Positions 27,394 through 36,977 of a stretch of DNA of 64,000 nucleotides are shown piece by piece. Within the stretch, counting starts at the first letter, position 1. Each line of letters starts with the position of its first letter. The notes below the pieces were generated by a model, which was not told where the DNA came from, ran no database searches, and saw nothing but the letters and a program-made list of their open reading frames with translations. The stretch comes from Pseudoalteromonas spongiae UST010723-006 (GTDB lineage Bacteria; Pseudomonadota; Gammaproteobacteria; Enterobacterales; Alteromonadaceae): NCBI RefSeq assembly GCF_000238255.3, contig NZ_CP011039.1:3025001-3089000 (forward strand). Reading direction: 5' to 3'. The translations under genes were made by a program, and so were the position numbers.

Positions 27394-30210
27394 ATGAAAA
27401 AGTCGCTACTCTCATTGATGGTTGCCGCAAGCTTTGCAACCTCAGCCAACGATAACTGGCAAACCATTGAAACTGAAAACTTTAAAGTTCATTTCCCGAA
27501 AGCTTACCAAAGCTGGGCTACATCAGCTGCCAACGAACTTGAGATTGTTCGCGAAAAAGTAAAAGAGCAGCAAAATCGTGTATTAGAAAAACAAGTTGAT
27601 GTAGTTGTTTTCGACCCTTATAACCAGTCAAACGGTTTTGCTATTCCAAGCAGTGTTGACCCTATGATGGCATTTTTTGCCACACCTCCCCAGTCAGATA
27701 CGGTTATTTCAAATAGTTCGGGCTGGCAGCAACTACTCGTATTGCATGAATACGTACACTTAGTGCATTTAGCACAGCCAACACGCAGTGAGTGGCGCCA
27801 AAAGCTACGTAACTTCTCAAGTGCCTATGATATTGCTCACAACCCAACACCGCGCTGGGCAGCTGAAGGCTATGCAACACTGCTTGAATCGCAAATGACT
27901 GGCCGCGGCCGTTTACACGATAACTATGTTGAATCGCTCATCACGCAATTTGCTAAAGAAGGAAGTTTGCCAAGTTATAGCCAGCTAAGCGAAGAGGATG
28001 GTGGCTATATGGCAGGTTCTATGGCGTATCTCGTTGGTGTGCGTTTTTTACAATGGCTTGAGCATAACTACAGCAAAGAACAATTAGATGCAGTATGGAC
28101 ACGTATGCAAGCGGTTAAAAAACGTGACTTTGATAGTGCGTTTACCGGCGTATTTCTTGAAAAGCCAAGTAAACTGTATCGCCGTTTTGTTGCGGAATAT
28201 ACCCATAAAGCACTAACACAAGAAGCAAATCAAACCGCACTTAAAACGAAACGCTGGTTTGATCTCAATTACATTCAAACGGCGCCGAGCCTGTCACCAG
28301 ATGAAGACAAAATTGCCATTGTTAGTAAAGACAAAGAAGGCAATACCAAGCTCACAATTTATGCAACAGAAGAAAATGCTGACGCCATTAAAGAGTTTGA
28401 AGAAGCGCAAAAAGAGCTGCTAGAAGACGACGCAAAAGACATTGCAAATAGCAAACCCACCAGCTTTAAAAAAGAAACAAAAGACACCCTTAACTCTATT
28501 AATCGCAAAGGTATTTTAAACCCAGTTTGGCGTGATAATAGCACGCTTGTATACGGTGCATTTAGCGTTGCTAACAACGAAATGAATACACTGCACCAAG
28601 ATCTCTTCAGCTGGAACAGCGAGACTGGTGAAACCAAACAACTTACTCAGTTTGCTAATGTGCGCCGCTTTACCTTAGCTGACAACAATACGGCTTATGC
28701 CGAGCGCGTTGAATATGGCTACTCACAGCTGGTAAAAATTGATTTAACGTCGGGTGAAATGAGCGATTTAACCCAGCCATCACTACAAACAGTTTACGAC
28801 TTCCCACAATACCAAAATAACAAACTGGCTTATCTTAAAACTGAGCTAAACCAAAATTGGGCGTTATGGGTAAAAGATTTAACATCAAATAACGATGTAA
28901 GTGTGCCAATGCCAAAGGGCTACCAATTTTTGTCATACCCGAAATGGAGCGAAAATGGCGAAAGTATTTACTATGTTGCAGGGGTAAATGGTCAAACTAA
29001 TCTTTATCGTTATACCTTTGCATCAGATAAGTTAGAGCAGCTAAGCGCTGGGCAGCAAGTTATGCAATACCCAATGCCAAGCAAACAGCATGGTTTACTG
29101 TATTTAGCGGTTAATTCTGAAGGCCCTGATATTTACCAATTAAGTGACAATGCAAGTGTAACTGAAGTAACAGAGCGCGCATTATCACCAAAAGCCGCAA
29201 CCGATAAAGCAGAGCAGCCAAGCTTACCGCCAGCTAAGATTTATCAGCAAACGCCTGGCGCACAGCGCGATTATTCTCCATCAAATCAAACAATGTCGTT
29301 TACACTTGCTGAGCAATACAATAGTGCCAGTACTGCACTGTTACACGTGGGTGTAAAAGGTAAAGATCTGCTCAATAAGTTGAGTTGGCAATTTGGTGGC
29401 GCAATCGACAATAAAAATGCTTTAAACGGTGCTTATTTAGACGTGAAATATCAACTCGATAAATGGCAATTTTTAGCACACGCATTTGATTATAAACTTA
29501 AAGCCGCAAATCAATATCAACACCCTGATGTCTTAGCTGCTGAGGAAGACGCTACCGGAGCCTATCTGCAGGCCAGTTACCCTTATCGCAACGGGGCATT
29601 TAAATTGAATAGTCATCTTGCTTATGGCTACAAAGATATTGGTGATAGCCATAACCAATGGCTTGCTCTCGGCGCGAATCAAATTTGGCAACGTGATTGG
29701 CAAACATTTGCGATTGGTCAAACTGCATCTGCACGTATCTACAGTGGTGATAGCTCACATGGCAGTTGGCAAGGCTTTGATGCAAACGTAGCGCTATTCG
29801 GTAAAGCTTGGAATATGCCACTTTACGTTGATTACCAAACAAAACAACGTGATGACATGCTAATGAATATTGGTGGCTTCGCGTCCAGTTTAATTAAGCC
29901 AGAAGCACAAGCTGATCGCTCACTCATTAATGAACTACCGTTTTATACCGCATTAAGTGATGATTATCAGCGCTTTGGGGCTGGGTTTGCGTTTAAGCAA
30001 AATACACCATGGCTTTATGTATCGCAGCATGAACTCAATAATAGCGAACTTGCCACTAGCTACGGAATTAAGTTAAATAGCCAATTCGACTTTGCCGTCG
30101 CACCTTCTGTATTAAATGATATTAATATTGATTTTGGCATTGCCAAAATTGAAGGCGATACCATTCAAGATGAGGTACGGGGCTGGATTGGTCTATGGTA
30201 TAGCCTGTAA
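27394..30210 (+). CDS. Exported zinc metalloprotease with propeller and outer-membrane barrel
   Basis: A 938-residue exported protein (signal MKKSLLSLMVAASFATSA). Residues 110-170 form a gluzincin-type site: LVLHEYVHLVH (HExxH, 118-122) and a second ligand helix PRWAAEGYATLLES (Glu 158). Residues about 280-640 show WD40/TolB-like repeats (SPDEDKIAIVS, YDFPQYQNNKLAYL, YPKWSENGESIYYV). From about 650 to the end are alternating beta strands (AYLDVKYQLDKW, GAFKLNSHLAYGYK) ending with an aromatic tail (GWIGLWYSL), consistent with a surface barrel. Specificity is unknown; it resembles outer-membrane peptidase families in Shewanella and Pseudoalteromonas. Confidence 0.82.
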   Translation: MKKSLLSLMVAASFATSANDNWQTIETENFKVHFPKAYQSWATSAANELEIVREKVKEQQNRVLEKQVDVVVFDPYNQSNGFAIPSSVDPMMAFFATPPQSDTVISNSSGWQQLLVLHEYVHLVHLAQPTRSEWRQKLRNFSSAYDIAHNPTPRWAAEGYATLLESQMTGRGRLHDNYVESLITQFAKEGSLPSYSQLSEEDGGYMAGSMAYLVGVRFLQWLEHNYSKEQLDAVWTRMQAVKKRDFDSAFTGVFLEKPSKLYRRFVAEYTHKALTQEANQTALKTKRWFDLNYIQTAPSLSPDEDKIAIVSKDKEGNTKLTIYATEENADAIKEFEEAQKELLEDDAKDIANSKPTSFKKETKDTLNSINRKGILNPVWRDNSTLVYGAFSVANNEMNTLHQDLFSWNSETGETKQLTQFANVRRFTLADNNTAYAERVEYGYSQLVKIDLTSGEMSDLTQPSLQTVYDFPQYQNNKLAYLKTELNQNWALWVKDLTSNNDVSVPMPKGYQFLSYPKWSENGESIYYVAGVNGQTNLYRYTFASDKLEQLSAGQQVMQYPMPSKQHGLLYLAVNSEGPDIYQLSDNASVTEVTERALSPKAATDKAEQPSLPPAKIYQQTPGAQRDYSPSNQTMSFTLAEQYNSASTALLHVGVKGKDLLNKLSWQFGGAIDNKNALNGAYLDVKYQLDKWQFLAHAFDYKLKAANQYQHPDVLAAEEDATGAYLQASYPYRNGAFKLNSHLAYGYKDIGDSHNQWLALGANQIWQRDWQTFAIGQTASARIYSGDSSHGSWQGFDANVALFGKAWNMPLYVDYQTKQRDDMLMNIGGFASSLIKPEAQADRSLINELPFYTALSDDYQRFGAGFAFKQNTPWLYVSQHELNNSELATSYGIKLNSQFDFAVAPSVLNDINIDFGIAKIEGDTIQDEVRGWIGLWYSL

Positions 30211-30230
30211 CAACAGACTAGAAAAGTAAA

Positions 30231-30260
30231 AAGAGAGGCTTAGCTAAGCCTCTCTCTTTT
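30231..30260. terminator. Bidirectional intrinsic terminator
   Basis: AGAGAGGCTTA pairs with TAAGCCTCTCT around two bases between convergent genes; T and A runs flank it. Confidence 0.82.
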
Positions 30261-30262
30261 AA

Positions 30263-33022
30263 TTATTGTGCCGGTATTTCTGCCAATCCCCAACGCATAT
30301 CTAACTGCTTTTTATCTGCGTCGGTACATGTGCCGCCCGCTTCATGCAAACAAATAGTCAAAGTATCTCGCTCAAACTGCTCAAGCGACATTTGCATTGA
30401 TTTACCCGCTAACGTGAAATAAGCAATACCATTATCAAGATAGTAGGCAGTTTCTTCATAATCACCATTAGCGTAATTTATACTTAACGCATTGTTATAT
30501 GCGCTGGCGTCTTCGCCTAACTGTGTTTGATCAAAGTGGTATTCGTTAACAGAGCCACTATTGAGATGCTCAACCAAATACAAGTTTTGCAACAAACCAT
30601 ACTCAAATTTGTCATAGCCCAATGTTTCTTTCTTCTCTAATTTAAGCAACGTACTTACACCATATGCGCGCGAGCCTGTATTAGTAAACCCAGAAACTGT
30701 TTGCATAACATGATAAGAGTTATCGTTTGCTGCAAACAAACGATAAGATTCTTGACGATTTAATCGACAACGACCACCATCGGTAGAGCGACATAATTCA
30801 AGCGTTTCGTTATCAAGATAGGTTTCTAGGTGTAGAACTCCATTTTCGTCCACTCGCGCGATATGACTGTCCATATCAACACCGTTACGGGCAATGTTAT
30901 CTTGATAAATAATTAATTCATTCGTAACGGATACTCTATCAGCATATGTAAGTTTGTAATGGCCATAGACGTCGTTTAAATTAAACCCCGAATTAGTTTG
31001 CTGCTTAAACATCATGCCATTACGGGCAAATTGTTGACTGCCATTTGTTACATCAGCAACAAATGCATAGCCAAAATTGTTTTTGTAAACAATGTAATAA
31101 GTGAAACGTATTTCGCTGTCACCACTTCCCGAAATCAGCTCTAAGTTTCCATCACTTAGCTGCCATTTCACTGTATCACTATAAAAGTCGGAACTGGGTA
31201 CCTCTATTGTCGCTGAGCCATCAGCCATTAACGTTGCAATCGCGGGCTCTGAGTAAACGGCATTCGAAGGAGTAAATACATCGTCAATCACCCAGACACC
31301 TGGAATATCCGCAGCCATTAATTTATCAACGTCTTGTTTATCTGTTAGTCCACCAAACTCTGATTGCTGATAGTACTCGGTTACCACATTGCCATTATTA
31401 TCAACACGGCGGAATTCTTCGTTCATCATGCCATGTTTCGTTTTATCTCGCGAAAACACATTATAAAATTCAGAGGTAAGAATTTGCTCATCAACCACTT
31501 CTGGTCGGCCATCTACAGCATATAAGTCATTCCTTAGTGTAATCGGAGTGTTATAAACAAGTTTAAGATTACCGAGTTCATTTATCTGCCACGTAAGCCC
31601 TGTACTATTACCATTCTCCAGAACAATACTGCCTGTACCATTTGGGTTAAGTGTTAGGTGGCGCCCGACACTACGTGTAATAATAGTCGGCGAAAATACC
31701 AACTGCTTAGTGCTATCTATTTGGGGGAATTTCGCAATATCAGTAGTAAAAATTGCCTGCGCACTTTCAGATGCCTCAAGCGCATATACATCATGCATAC
31801 GCGTTTCAAATTCTCGCACAATATTTTCATTTGTTAGTAACTGCTCCATCGTAGTAATACCTGTTGGTAAGGCAAAAGCGGACCCTGAATTTCCTCCTAA
31901 CAGCATGTCAATCATAGTGGCTCGCAATGTGACAATTTCAAAACTGATATTTTCATAGTTAGCCGTTACATGTTCAGATGTTGTTAAACTATCTTTACTA
32001 TCAAACATATAAAACAGGGCTGTAGAGAAGCTACTTACGTTAACCGCAAAATACTCGTCATCCGTTAACACATTATCGCTGCCAGCAAGTTGTTTAAGGT
32101 CGCCTAAAGTAACTAACTGCGCAACAAGATTAAACTCAGGAAAAAATACCGAATTACTGGGTGCTGATAACTTAACCAAATGCGCGTCATAGCTTTCATC
32201 GAGTTCAACGGGCAAGCTAAATTCACCATTACTATTTGTTGTTGCTGTTAATGTTTGATCACCAACCGTTAAATTTACGGTTGAGTTAGCAGCGTTATTA
32301 ACGCGGCCTTTCAAAGTAAATACTTGAGTTTGCGCACCTGCTTTTACTAGCAGCTGATGCTGTGCAGTCGCAACTGCGCCATCATCGTCGGTTACCATAA
32401 CGGCAATAACAACTTGCTGATCTTCATCGATATCTGTTGTGGTGACTTTTACTTGTGCTTTATCGGTATCGCTTAACGTGACCCCTTCACCGCCAACTAG
32501 TTGCCATAAATAACTGACAATTTCGCCATCGTTATCACTGGCGGTAGCGGTAAGATTGAGCTCGCTCTGCTCATCGACTTCAGTAACCCCATTAATTACC
32601 ACATTCGGCGCTTGGTTATTTACGTTATCGACAATTGTAAGTGTGTGTTCATCGCGCGCGGTGGCGCCATCATTATCGGTTACTGTAACACTAATGGTGA
32701 TTTGGGTATCACTATCTACGTCTGGCAACGTTAGATCGACAGAGACTTGATCACTATTGTTTAAAGTAACGTTCTCACCAGATGTAATAGACCACGCATA
32801 TTTGCTGATCGAGCCATCGCTATCGCTAGCCGCTGCATTGAGTGTAACAATACTCGCCTCCTGCGCGCTGTTGTCACCATTAATGGTTACAGACGGGACA
32901 CGATTACCTTGATCGGGATTGGGTGATTTATCATCATTGGAAGAGCTGCCACAACCAGATAAAAATATAGATAGAGCTGTACTGTAGGCTAGAAAACGAA
33001 AAGAGGGAGCTGTTAACTTCAT
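30263..33022 (-). CDS. Large PKD/REJ-like-repeat lipoprotein
   Basis: A 919-residue lipoprotein with signal and lipobox FLSGC near residue 24, followed by a Ser/Asp/Asn-rich linker. Two immunoglobulin-like PKD/REJ repeats lie at about 42-130 and 137-228 (NAAASDSDGSISKYAWSI, TATASDNDGEIVSYLWQL, VTDNDGATA, VTDDDGAVA). A carboxypeptidase-regulatory-like stretch follows (FTLKGRVNNAANSTVNLTVG). The rest, about 300-919, is a large unrecognised region with repeated beta segments. It is probably anchored in the outer membrane facing outward. The size and repeats suggest surface adhesion or substrate binding; this is inference. Confidence 0.78.
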   Translation of the reverse strand: MKLTAPSFRFLAYSTALSIFLSGCGSSSNDDKSPNPDQGNRVPSVTINGDNSAQEASIVTLNAAASDSDGSISKYAWSITSGENVTLNNSDQVSVDLTLPDVDSDTQITISVTVTDNDGATARDEHTLTIVDNVNNQAPNVVINGVTEVDEQSELNLTATASDNDGEIVSYLWQLVGGEGVTLSDTDKAQVKVTTTDIDEDQQVVIAVMVTDDDGAVATAQHQLLVKAGAQTQVFTLKGRVNNAANSTVNLTVGDQTLTATTNSNGEFSLPVELDESYDAHLVKLSAPSNSVFFPEFNLVAQLVTLGDLKQLAGSDNVLTDDEYFAVNVSSFSTALFYMFDSKDSLTTSEHVTANYENISFEIVTLRATMIDMLLGGNSGSAFALPTGITTMEQLLTNENIVREFETRMHDVYALEASESAQAIFTTDIAKFPQIDSTKQLVFSPTIITRSVGRHLTLNPNGTGSIVLENGNSTGLTWQINELGNLKLVYNTPITLRNDLYAVDGRPEVVDEQILTSEFYNVFSRDKTKHGMMNEEFRRVDNNGNVVTEYYQQSEFGGLTDKQDVDKLMAADIPGVWVIDDVFTPSNAVYSEPAIATLMADGSATIEVPSSDFYSDTVKWQLSDGNLELISGSGDSEIRFTYYIVYKNNFGYAFVADVTNGSQQFARNGMMFKQQTNSGFNLNDVYGHYKLTYADRVSVTNELIIYQDNIARNGVDMDSHIARVDENGVLHLETYLDNETLELCRSTDGGRCRLNRQESYRLFAANDNSYHVMQTVSGFTNTGSRAYGVSTLLKLEKKETLGYDKFEYGLLQNLYLVEHLNSGSVNEYHFDQTQLGEDASAYNNALSINYANGDYEETAYYLDNGIAYFTLAGKSMQMSLEQFERDTLTICLHEAGGTCTDADKKQLDMRWGLAEIPAQ

Positions 33023-33201
33023 TGAATATCCTTATTGCTGAGGAATCACAAACACCCAATGTTTATGGCCTGCATGTAATTCCTTTTACATGTTTAAAGG
33101 TATTTTCACTGCGCCAACATGTGGCGCAACGTGTTCAGACTGTACCAAATATAGTGTCAGACTAAAACCATATGCACAGTATCAATTGTTTAAAAACGTA
33201 A

Positions 33202-33747
33202 TCAAAGCGCTTTTTCTATCGCTTGCTTTAATTCATCACTTTGTGGTTTTACACGAGAGCCAAAATGCGTGATTGTTTGACGGTCTTTACTGACCAAATA
33301 CTTATTAAAGTTCCAACTTGGCGAACGCGTTTTATTCGCTAAATGTTTAAATATAGGATTAGCATCACTGCCTTTTACATCACTCGTTGCCATCATATTA
33401 AACGTCACACCGTAATTGATAAAACACATTTCTGCGGTGTCTTTCTCATCATTTTCTTCTTGAAAGAAGCTATCAGATGGAAAACCCAACACAACTAAAC
33501 CTTGTTCTTTATATTCTTTATGAAGCGCTTCAAGTTGTTCAAATTGAGGTGTAAAGCCGCAGTTACTTGCAGTATTCACAATCAATAGTGGCTTATCTTT
33601 AAACTGGCATAAATTGATGCTTTCTTTAGAGCGTAGTTTGCGGACATCTTGATTAGTAAAGTCATTACACTCGTTAGCCGAAACCGAAAATGCAAACAGA
33701 GATGGCGCGAGCAAAGAGGTTAAAATAATATTTTTTAAACGTTTCAT
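33202..33747 (-). CDS. Exported glutathione peroxidase-like protein, non-canonical site
   Basis: A 181-residue GPx-fold protein with a signal peptide (MKRLKNIILTSLLAPSLFAF, SVSA), so periplasmic. NTASNCGFTPQFEQLEALHK holds the peroxidatic Cys 63, and SPSWNFNKYLVSKD keeps the Trp/Asn pair (145-146). The usual PCNQFGxQEP strand is replaced by FPSDSFFQEEND, which lacks the tetrad Gln, the family resolving Cys and Gly. So it may have altered peroxide or reductant choice. A canonical cytoplasmic paralogue is at 57914. C106 in AEMCFINYG could act as a second Cys. Confidence 0.85.
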   Translation of the reverse strand: MKRLKNIILTSLLAPSLFAFSVSANECNDFTNQDVRKLRSKESINLCQFKDKPLLIVNTASNCGFTPQFEQLEALHKEYKEQGLVVLGFPSDSFFQEENDEKDTAEMCFINYGVTFNMMATSDVKGSDANPIFKHLANKTRSPSWNFNKYLVSKDRQTITHFGSRVKPQSDELKQAIEKAL

Positions 33748-33972
33748 AAGTGATTCCAGTTATTTTAATATACTAGGGTCTGATGACCTTTCGAGTTCGT
33801 TTTTGCAGCTGCCGCAAGGCTCGCTTTTGTCATTGTTGCTTGATGTCCGTTTAGATTACTAGGCTATACATTAAGCGCCTTAACAAAAACATGCTCAAAC
33901 CGAGCATTGGAGCAACAAAGATCGTCAGACATCAAGTATACGGTTATTTTTACTTTTAAGATCGAACAAAAT

Positions 33973-34569
33973 TTGAATTATTTTGCACATTTACACTTGG
34001 CTCACTTAACATCGACTAGCTTAACTGGCAACTTACTTGGCGACTTTGTGAAAGGCAGTCAGCTTAGTTTTCTGCCGGTAGAGTTAGAGGTAGGAATACG
34101 TTTACATCGTGGCATCGATAGCTTTACAGACGCTCATCCTGTGTGCCAACAATTTAAAAGTGAGTTTAAAGAAATACGTCGTTATGCTGGTGTCGGGCTG
34201 GATATTTTATTTGATCATTTACTGGCAAAACTGCTAGATACTAAGTATCAAACTTTGTGCACCTCCTTCTATCAAGTTTTGCAAGCTGAGCTTGCTCTGT
34301 ACGGAGCAACTTTGCCCGAAAAATACCAAACCAAAACGTCGCGTATTATTAACGAAAACTGGTTTGCTAGTTACAGTCATCAGCAAGGTATTGAACTCGC
34401 CCTGCATAACACAGGAAAACGATTCAGAAATGCTGTTCCACTCGAAATATTAGTGGATTGGTACAATGTTAATTCTGATCGCATAGAGTCAAACTTTCAA
34501 TTGCTTTACCACGACACCACTTTGTTTGCTCTAGGCAAGCGAGACGAGCTTATTGCTCGCCTAAACTGA
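33973..34569 (+). CDS. acpH: Acyl carrier protein phosphodiesterase
   Basis: About 198 residues starting at a TTG codon (33973) because AcpH proteins begin MNYFAHLHLA; longer readings from 33907 start with residues unlike the family. LTGNLLGDFVKG and RLHRGIDSFTDAHP are the metal-binding HD-like motifs, and LDILFDHLLAKL is the following helix. It removes the phosphopantetheine arm from acyl carrier protein. The last 20 bases overlap the convergent gene at 34550. No strong ribosome site is visible. Confidence 0.87.
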   Translation: MNYFAHLHLAHLTSTSLTGNLLGDFVKGSQLSFLPVELEVGIRLHRGIDSFTDAHPVCQQFKSEFKEIRRYAGVGLDILFDHLLAKLLDTKYQTLCTSFYQVLQAELALYGATLPEKYQTKTSRIINENWFASYSHQQGIELALHNTGKRFRNAVPLEILVDWYNVNSDRIESNFQLLYHDTTLFALGKRDELIARLN

Positions 34570-34849
34570 TTGTAATGCGAGTATCACTGCTTGTGTCGTT
34601 ACCAATCATCTCATCATACGCTGTTTGAAAATGCAGACTTGCACTGGTAAACCCTAGCGACTTTAAACACGTTTCAGCTTCAAACATCGAGTTAAAAACC
34701 ATGATTTTATCTTGCTCATCAGAAAGGGAATAAAAATTTCCGTCTTCATCTTCTGCGCCAACTAAATAATGATTGGCATCTGCATAGCCAAAAATGGTTG
34801 GGGTAAGTAAATGTCTTTCTATTTGATTTTTAAACTCATCTTTACGCAT
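34550..34849 (-). CDS. Small conserved hypothetical protein (DUF6482-like, tentative)
   Basis: A 99-residue cytoplasmic acidic protein taken from MRKDEFKN, where AAGG lies nine bases upstream; a longer frame from 34909 lacks support. It has the strands YADANHYLVGAEDEDGNFY and VFNSMFEAETCLKSLGF, followed by LHFQTAYDEMIG, a signature resembling the small DUF6482 proteins. Function unknown. Its end overlaps acpH in convergent orientation. Confidence 0.68.
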   Translation of the reverse strand: MRKDEFKNQIERHLLTPTIFGYADANHYLVGAEDEDGNFYSLSDEQDKIMVFNSMFEAETCLKSLGFTSASLHFQTAYDEMIGNDTSSDTRITISLGEQ

Positions 34850-34954
34850 AACAATTACCTTGTTGGGTGACTTTTTAAGCAATACGGGAAAACTGCAATA
34901 TTCGTTCAAACTTTTTTGAAGCCATTACGTATTACTAATGAAGGAGTTAAAAAT

Positions 34955-35302
34955 ATGAAGAACACTGTTTACTACGATGCACAATGCCCGCTTTGCAGCA
35001 AAGAAATTGCACTTTGGCGCAAGCTATCTGGCGAGCGGTTTGAATTTAAAGATGTCCATTCGCAAAACTTTGCTCGGCAACAACGAACCAATATGCTGAA
35101 GGTATTACACTTACGAGACGAAAAAGGCTCATGGCATATCGGGTTGAACGCAAACTTTAAACTGTGGCGCTCACACCCGATTGGCTGGGTCAGTTACTGT
35201 TTTTCAATTCCCGGTATTTATTGGCTGGTGAATCATTTTTATAATGTTTGGGCTGAACGTCGTTATGAAAAACGTTATGGCTGTGAACAGTGCCAACTTT
35301 AA
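34955..35302 (+). CDS. DCC-family thiol-disulfide oxidoreductase-like protein
   Basis: A 115-residue DUF393 (DCC) protein: VYYDAQCPLCSKEIALW has the D-x-x-C-x-x-C core of the family (usually DxxCxxC), and LRDEKGSWHIGLNANFKLWR with WVSYCFSIPGIYWLVNHFYN follow. A second CEQC pair is at the C-terminus. Start is fixed by GAAGGAG seven bases upstream of ATG 34955. The thioredoxin-like redox role is by family; the partner is unknown. The stop overlaps a convergent lipoprotein gene by four bases. Confidence 0.83.
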   Translation: MKNTVYYDAQCPLCSKEIALWRKLSGERFEFKDVHSQNFARQQRTNMLKVLHLRDEKGSWHIGLNANFKLWRSHPIGWVSYCFSIPGIYWLVNHFYNVWAERRYEKRYGCEQCQL

Positions 35303-35961
35303 AACAGCGCCCGACCGCAACCTGAGAACGCTTTGCCGTTAAACTGACCGCGTACGCTGGATGCAAACTTTTGACCAGACATAGTATCGGTACATGGTTT
35401 ATTAATAATCTCAAATAATAGCGTGTTTTGGTTTTTAGTTAGTTCAAACATGCTGCTTTGTTCGGTTTCAATCGGTTTTTTATAAGGTAAGACAGTCTCA
35501 AACTGGCCGTAGTTAGTAAAATATTTAACGTGAACATTTGGTGTTATTTCAATTAACCAACCCGGCTCATTGCCAACTGCGCGAAAACTAACACCACGAA
35601 ACTTTGCGTCTTGCCAAATAGCTTCTTGGCGGTTGTTAACACAGTTTTTATAAAGTGTTTGCTGGTAATTCACCATCGCATTGTCACCCTTTAACCAAAC
35701 GTAATCCGCTGCTTTTTGGTATTTCGCACCCGATGCCGTTCTGGTTGGCTCAAGTGCGAGCGTTTGCTGAGGCAAAAACGCCCATAAAGTTTGCCCTTCT
35801 AATCGTGCGACAAAGCTCAAATCATTTTCGCATTCAAACATCATGGTAACAGCCTTTGTTGATGTTTCCGTTTGTGCACTTTCACTCTTTGACACAGACC
35901 CAACTGAATTACATGCACAGATCATCACTAGGCTCAAAAGCAACAAAACATGTCTTAACAT
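35299..35961 (-). CDS. MliC/COG3650-like lipoprotein
   Basis: A 220-residue lipoprotein: MLRHVLLLLSLVMICAC carries a lipobox ending at Cys (ICAC). The first half (MFECENDLSFVARLEGQTLW, VWLKGDNAMVNYQQTLYKNC) looks like the MliC C-type lysozyme inhibitor domain; the second half has the FRAVGNEPGWLIEI ... CTDTMSGQKF ... FSGCGRAL pattern of COG3650 proteins. A role against host or grazer lysozyme is plausible. The start is set at MLRHV since an earlier ATG adds nine unhelpful residues. It overlaps the preceding convergent gene end. Confidence 0.8.
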   Translation of the reverse strand: MLRHVLLLLSLVMICACNSVGSVSKSESAQTETSTKAVTMMFECENDLSFVARLEGQTLWAFLPQQTLALEPTRTASGAKYQKAADYVWLKGDNAMVNYQQTLYKNCVNNRQEAIWQDAKFRGVSFRAVGNEPGWLIEITPNVHVKYFTNYGQFETVLPYKKPIETEQSSMFELTKNQNTLLFEIINKPCTDTMSGQKFASSVRGQFNGKAFSGCGRALF

Positions 35962-36068
35962 CTTGATTCCTTTTACAGAGAAAAACACTATAGTTGTAAA
36001 AAGTTATACCAAACTATTTAACAGAAGTTGGATTAACTCTGCGTGAATTATAATTGAAGGAATAAAAA

Positions 36069-36977
36069 ATGGCAGGAGCAAGCTTACTCACCCTCATAGA
36101 TGATATCGCGACTTTGCTCGACGATATTGCGGTAATGAGCAAGGTAGCAGCAAAAAAAACCGCAGGTGTATTAGGTGACGACCTTGCCTTAAATGCACAA
36201 CAAGTTTCTGGCGTAAAAGCCGATCGCGAGTTACCCGTTGTGTGGGCGGTCGCCAAAGGTTCCTTTGTAAATAAGTTAATATTAGTGCCATTAGCGTTAC
36301 TTATCTCAGCTTTTGCACCGTTTTTAATAACGCCACTATTAATGCTTGGCGGCTTATTTTTGTGTTATGAAGGCTGTGAAAAAGTACTTGCTCCTTGGCT
36401 TCATGGTAAACATGCCGAGCAAAAAGAGCAGCAGATAGATATTCACAACAAACATTACGAGCAACAAAAAATCAAAGGCGCAATTCGCACCGATTTTATT
36501 CTCTCTGCCGAAATTATTGTTATTTCATTAGGCACAGTTGCAAGCGAAAGCTTTACCTCACAGCTATCTGTATTGAGCGTTATCGCAATACTCATGACCA
36601 TAGGTGTGTATGGTTTAGTAGCGTTAATTGTGAAAATTGACGACGCAGGACTGCTATTAATAGAACAACCTCATGTTTGGCAACAGACCATTGGCCGCGG
36701 GCTGCTTTCTTTCGCCCCGTATTTAATGAAATTACTGGCAATTGTCGGCACGCTTGCAATGTTTTTAGTTGGTGGCGGTATTCTTGTTCATGGCAGTGAC
36801 TTTTTACACCATCTTGTAGATGATCTCACTTTAGCAATCAATCAGTTGCTTAATACCGACCTAAGCTTTTTATTACCTACATTATTTAATGCCATTATTG
36901 GTTTTGTCGCCGGAACAATTGTAGTGGCCGCTACACTTTTGATTAGTAAAGCGAAGAAGCAACTTCGCAGCGCATAA
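36069..36977 (+). CDS. DUF808 (YedI-like) membrane protein
   Basis: A 302-residue membrane protein with the conserved N-terminus [23 protein letters not shown], then [19 protein letters not shown] and [20 protein letters not shown]. About six membrane segments follow. The N-terminal GASLLxLxDDIAxLLDDVA pattern identifies the DUF808 family with E. coli YedI. Function is unknown. A TTGAAGGAATAAAAA ribosome site precedes the ATG. It is a single gene transcribed away from the MliC-like lipoprotein. Confidence 0.9.
   Translation: MAGASLLTLIDDIATLLDDIAVMSKVAAKKTAGVLGDDLALNAQQVSGVKADRELPVVWAVAKGSFVNKLILVPLALLISAFAPFLITPLLMLGGLFLCYEGCEKVLAPWLHGKHAEQKEQQIDIHNKHYEQQKIKGAIRTDFILSAEIIVISLGTVASESFTSQLSVLSVIAILMTIGVYGLVALIVKIDDAGLLLIEQPHVWQQTIGRGLLSFAPYLMKLLAIVGTLAMFLVGGGILVHGSDFLHHLVDDLTLAINQLLNTDLSFLLPTLFNAIIGFVAGTIVVAATLLISKAKKQLRSA

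Noticed and set aside
33090..33272. 60-codon frame between lipoprotein and peroxidase genes
   Set aside because: Its second half lies over the peroxidase gene, no ribosome site, and no family resemblance.
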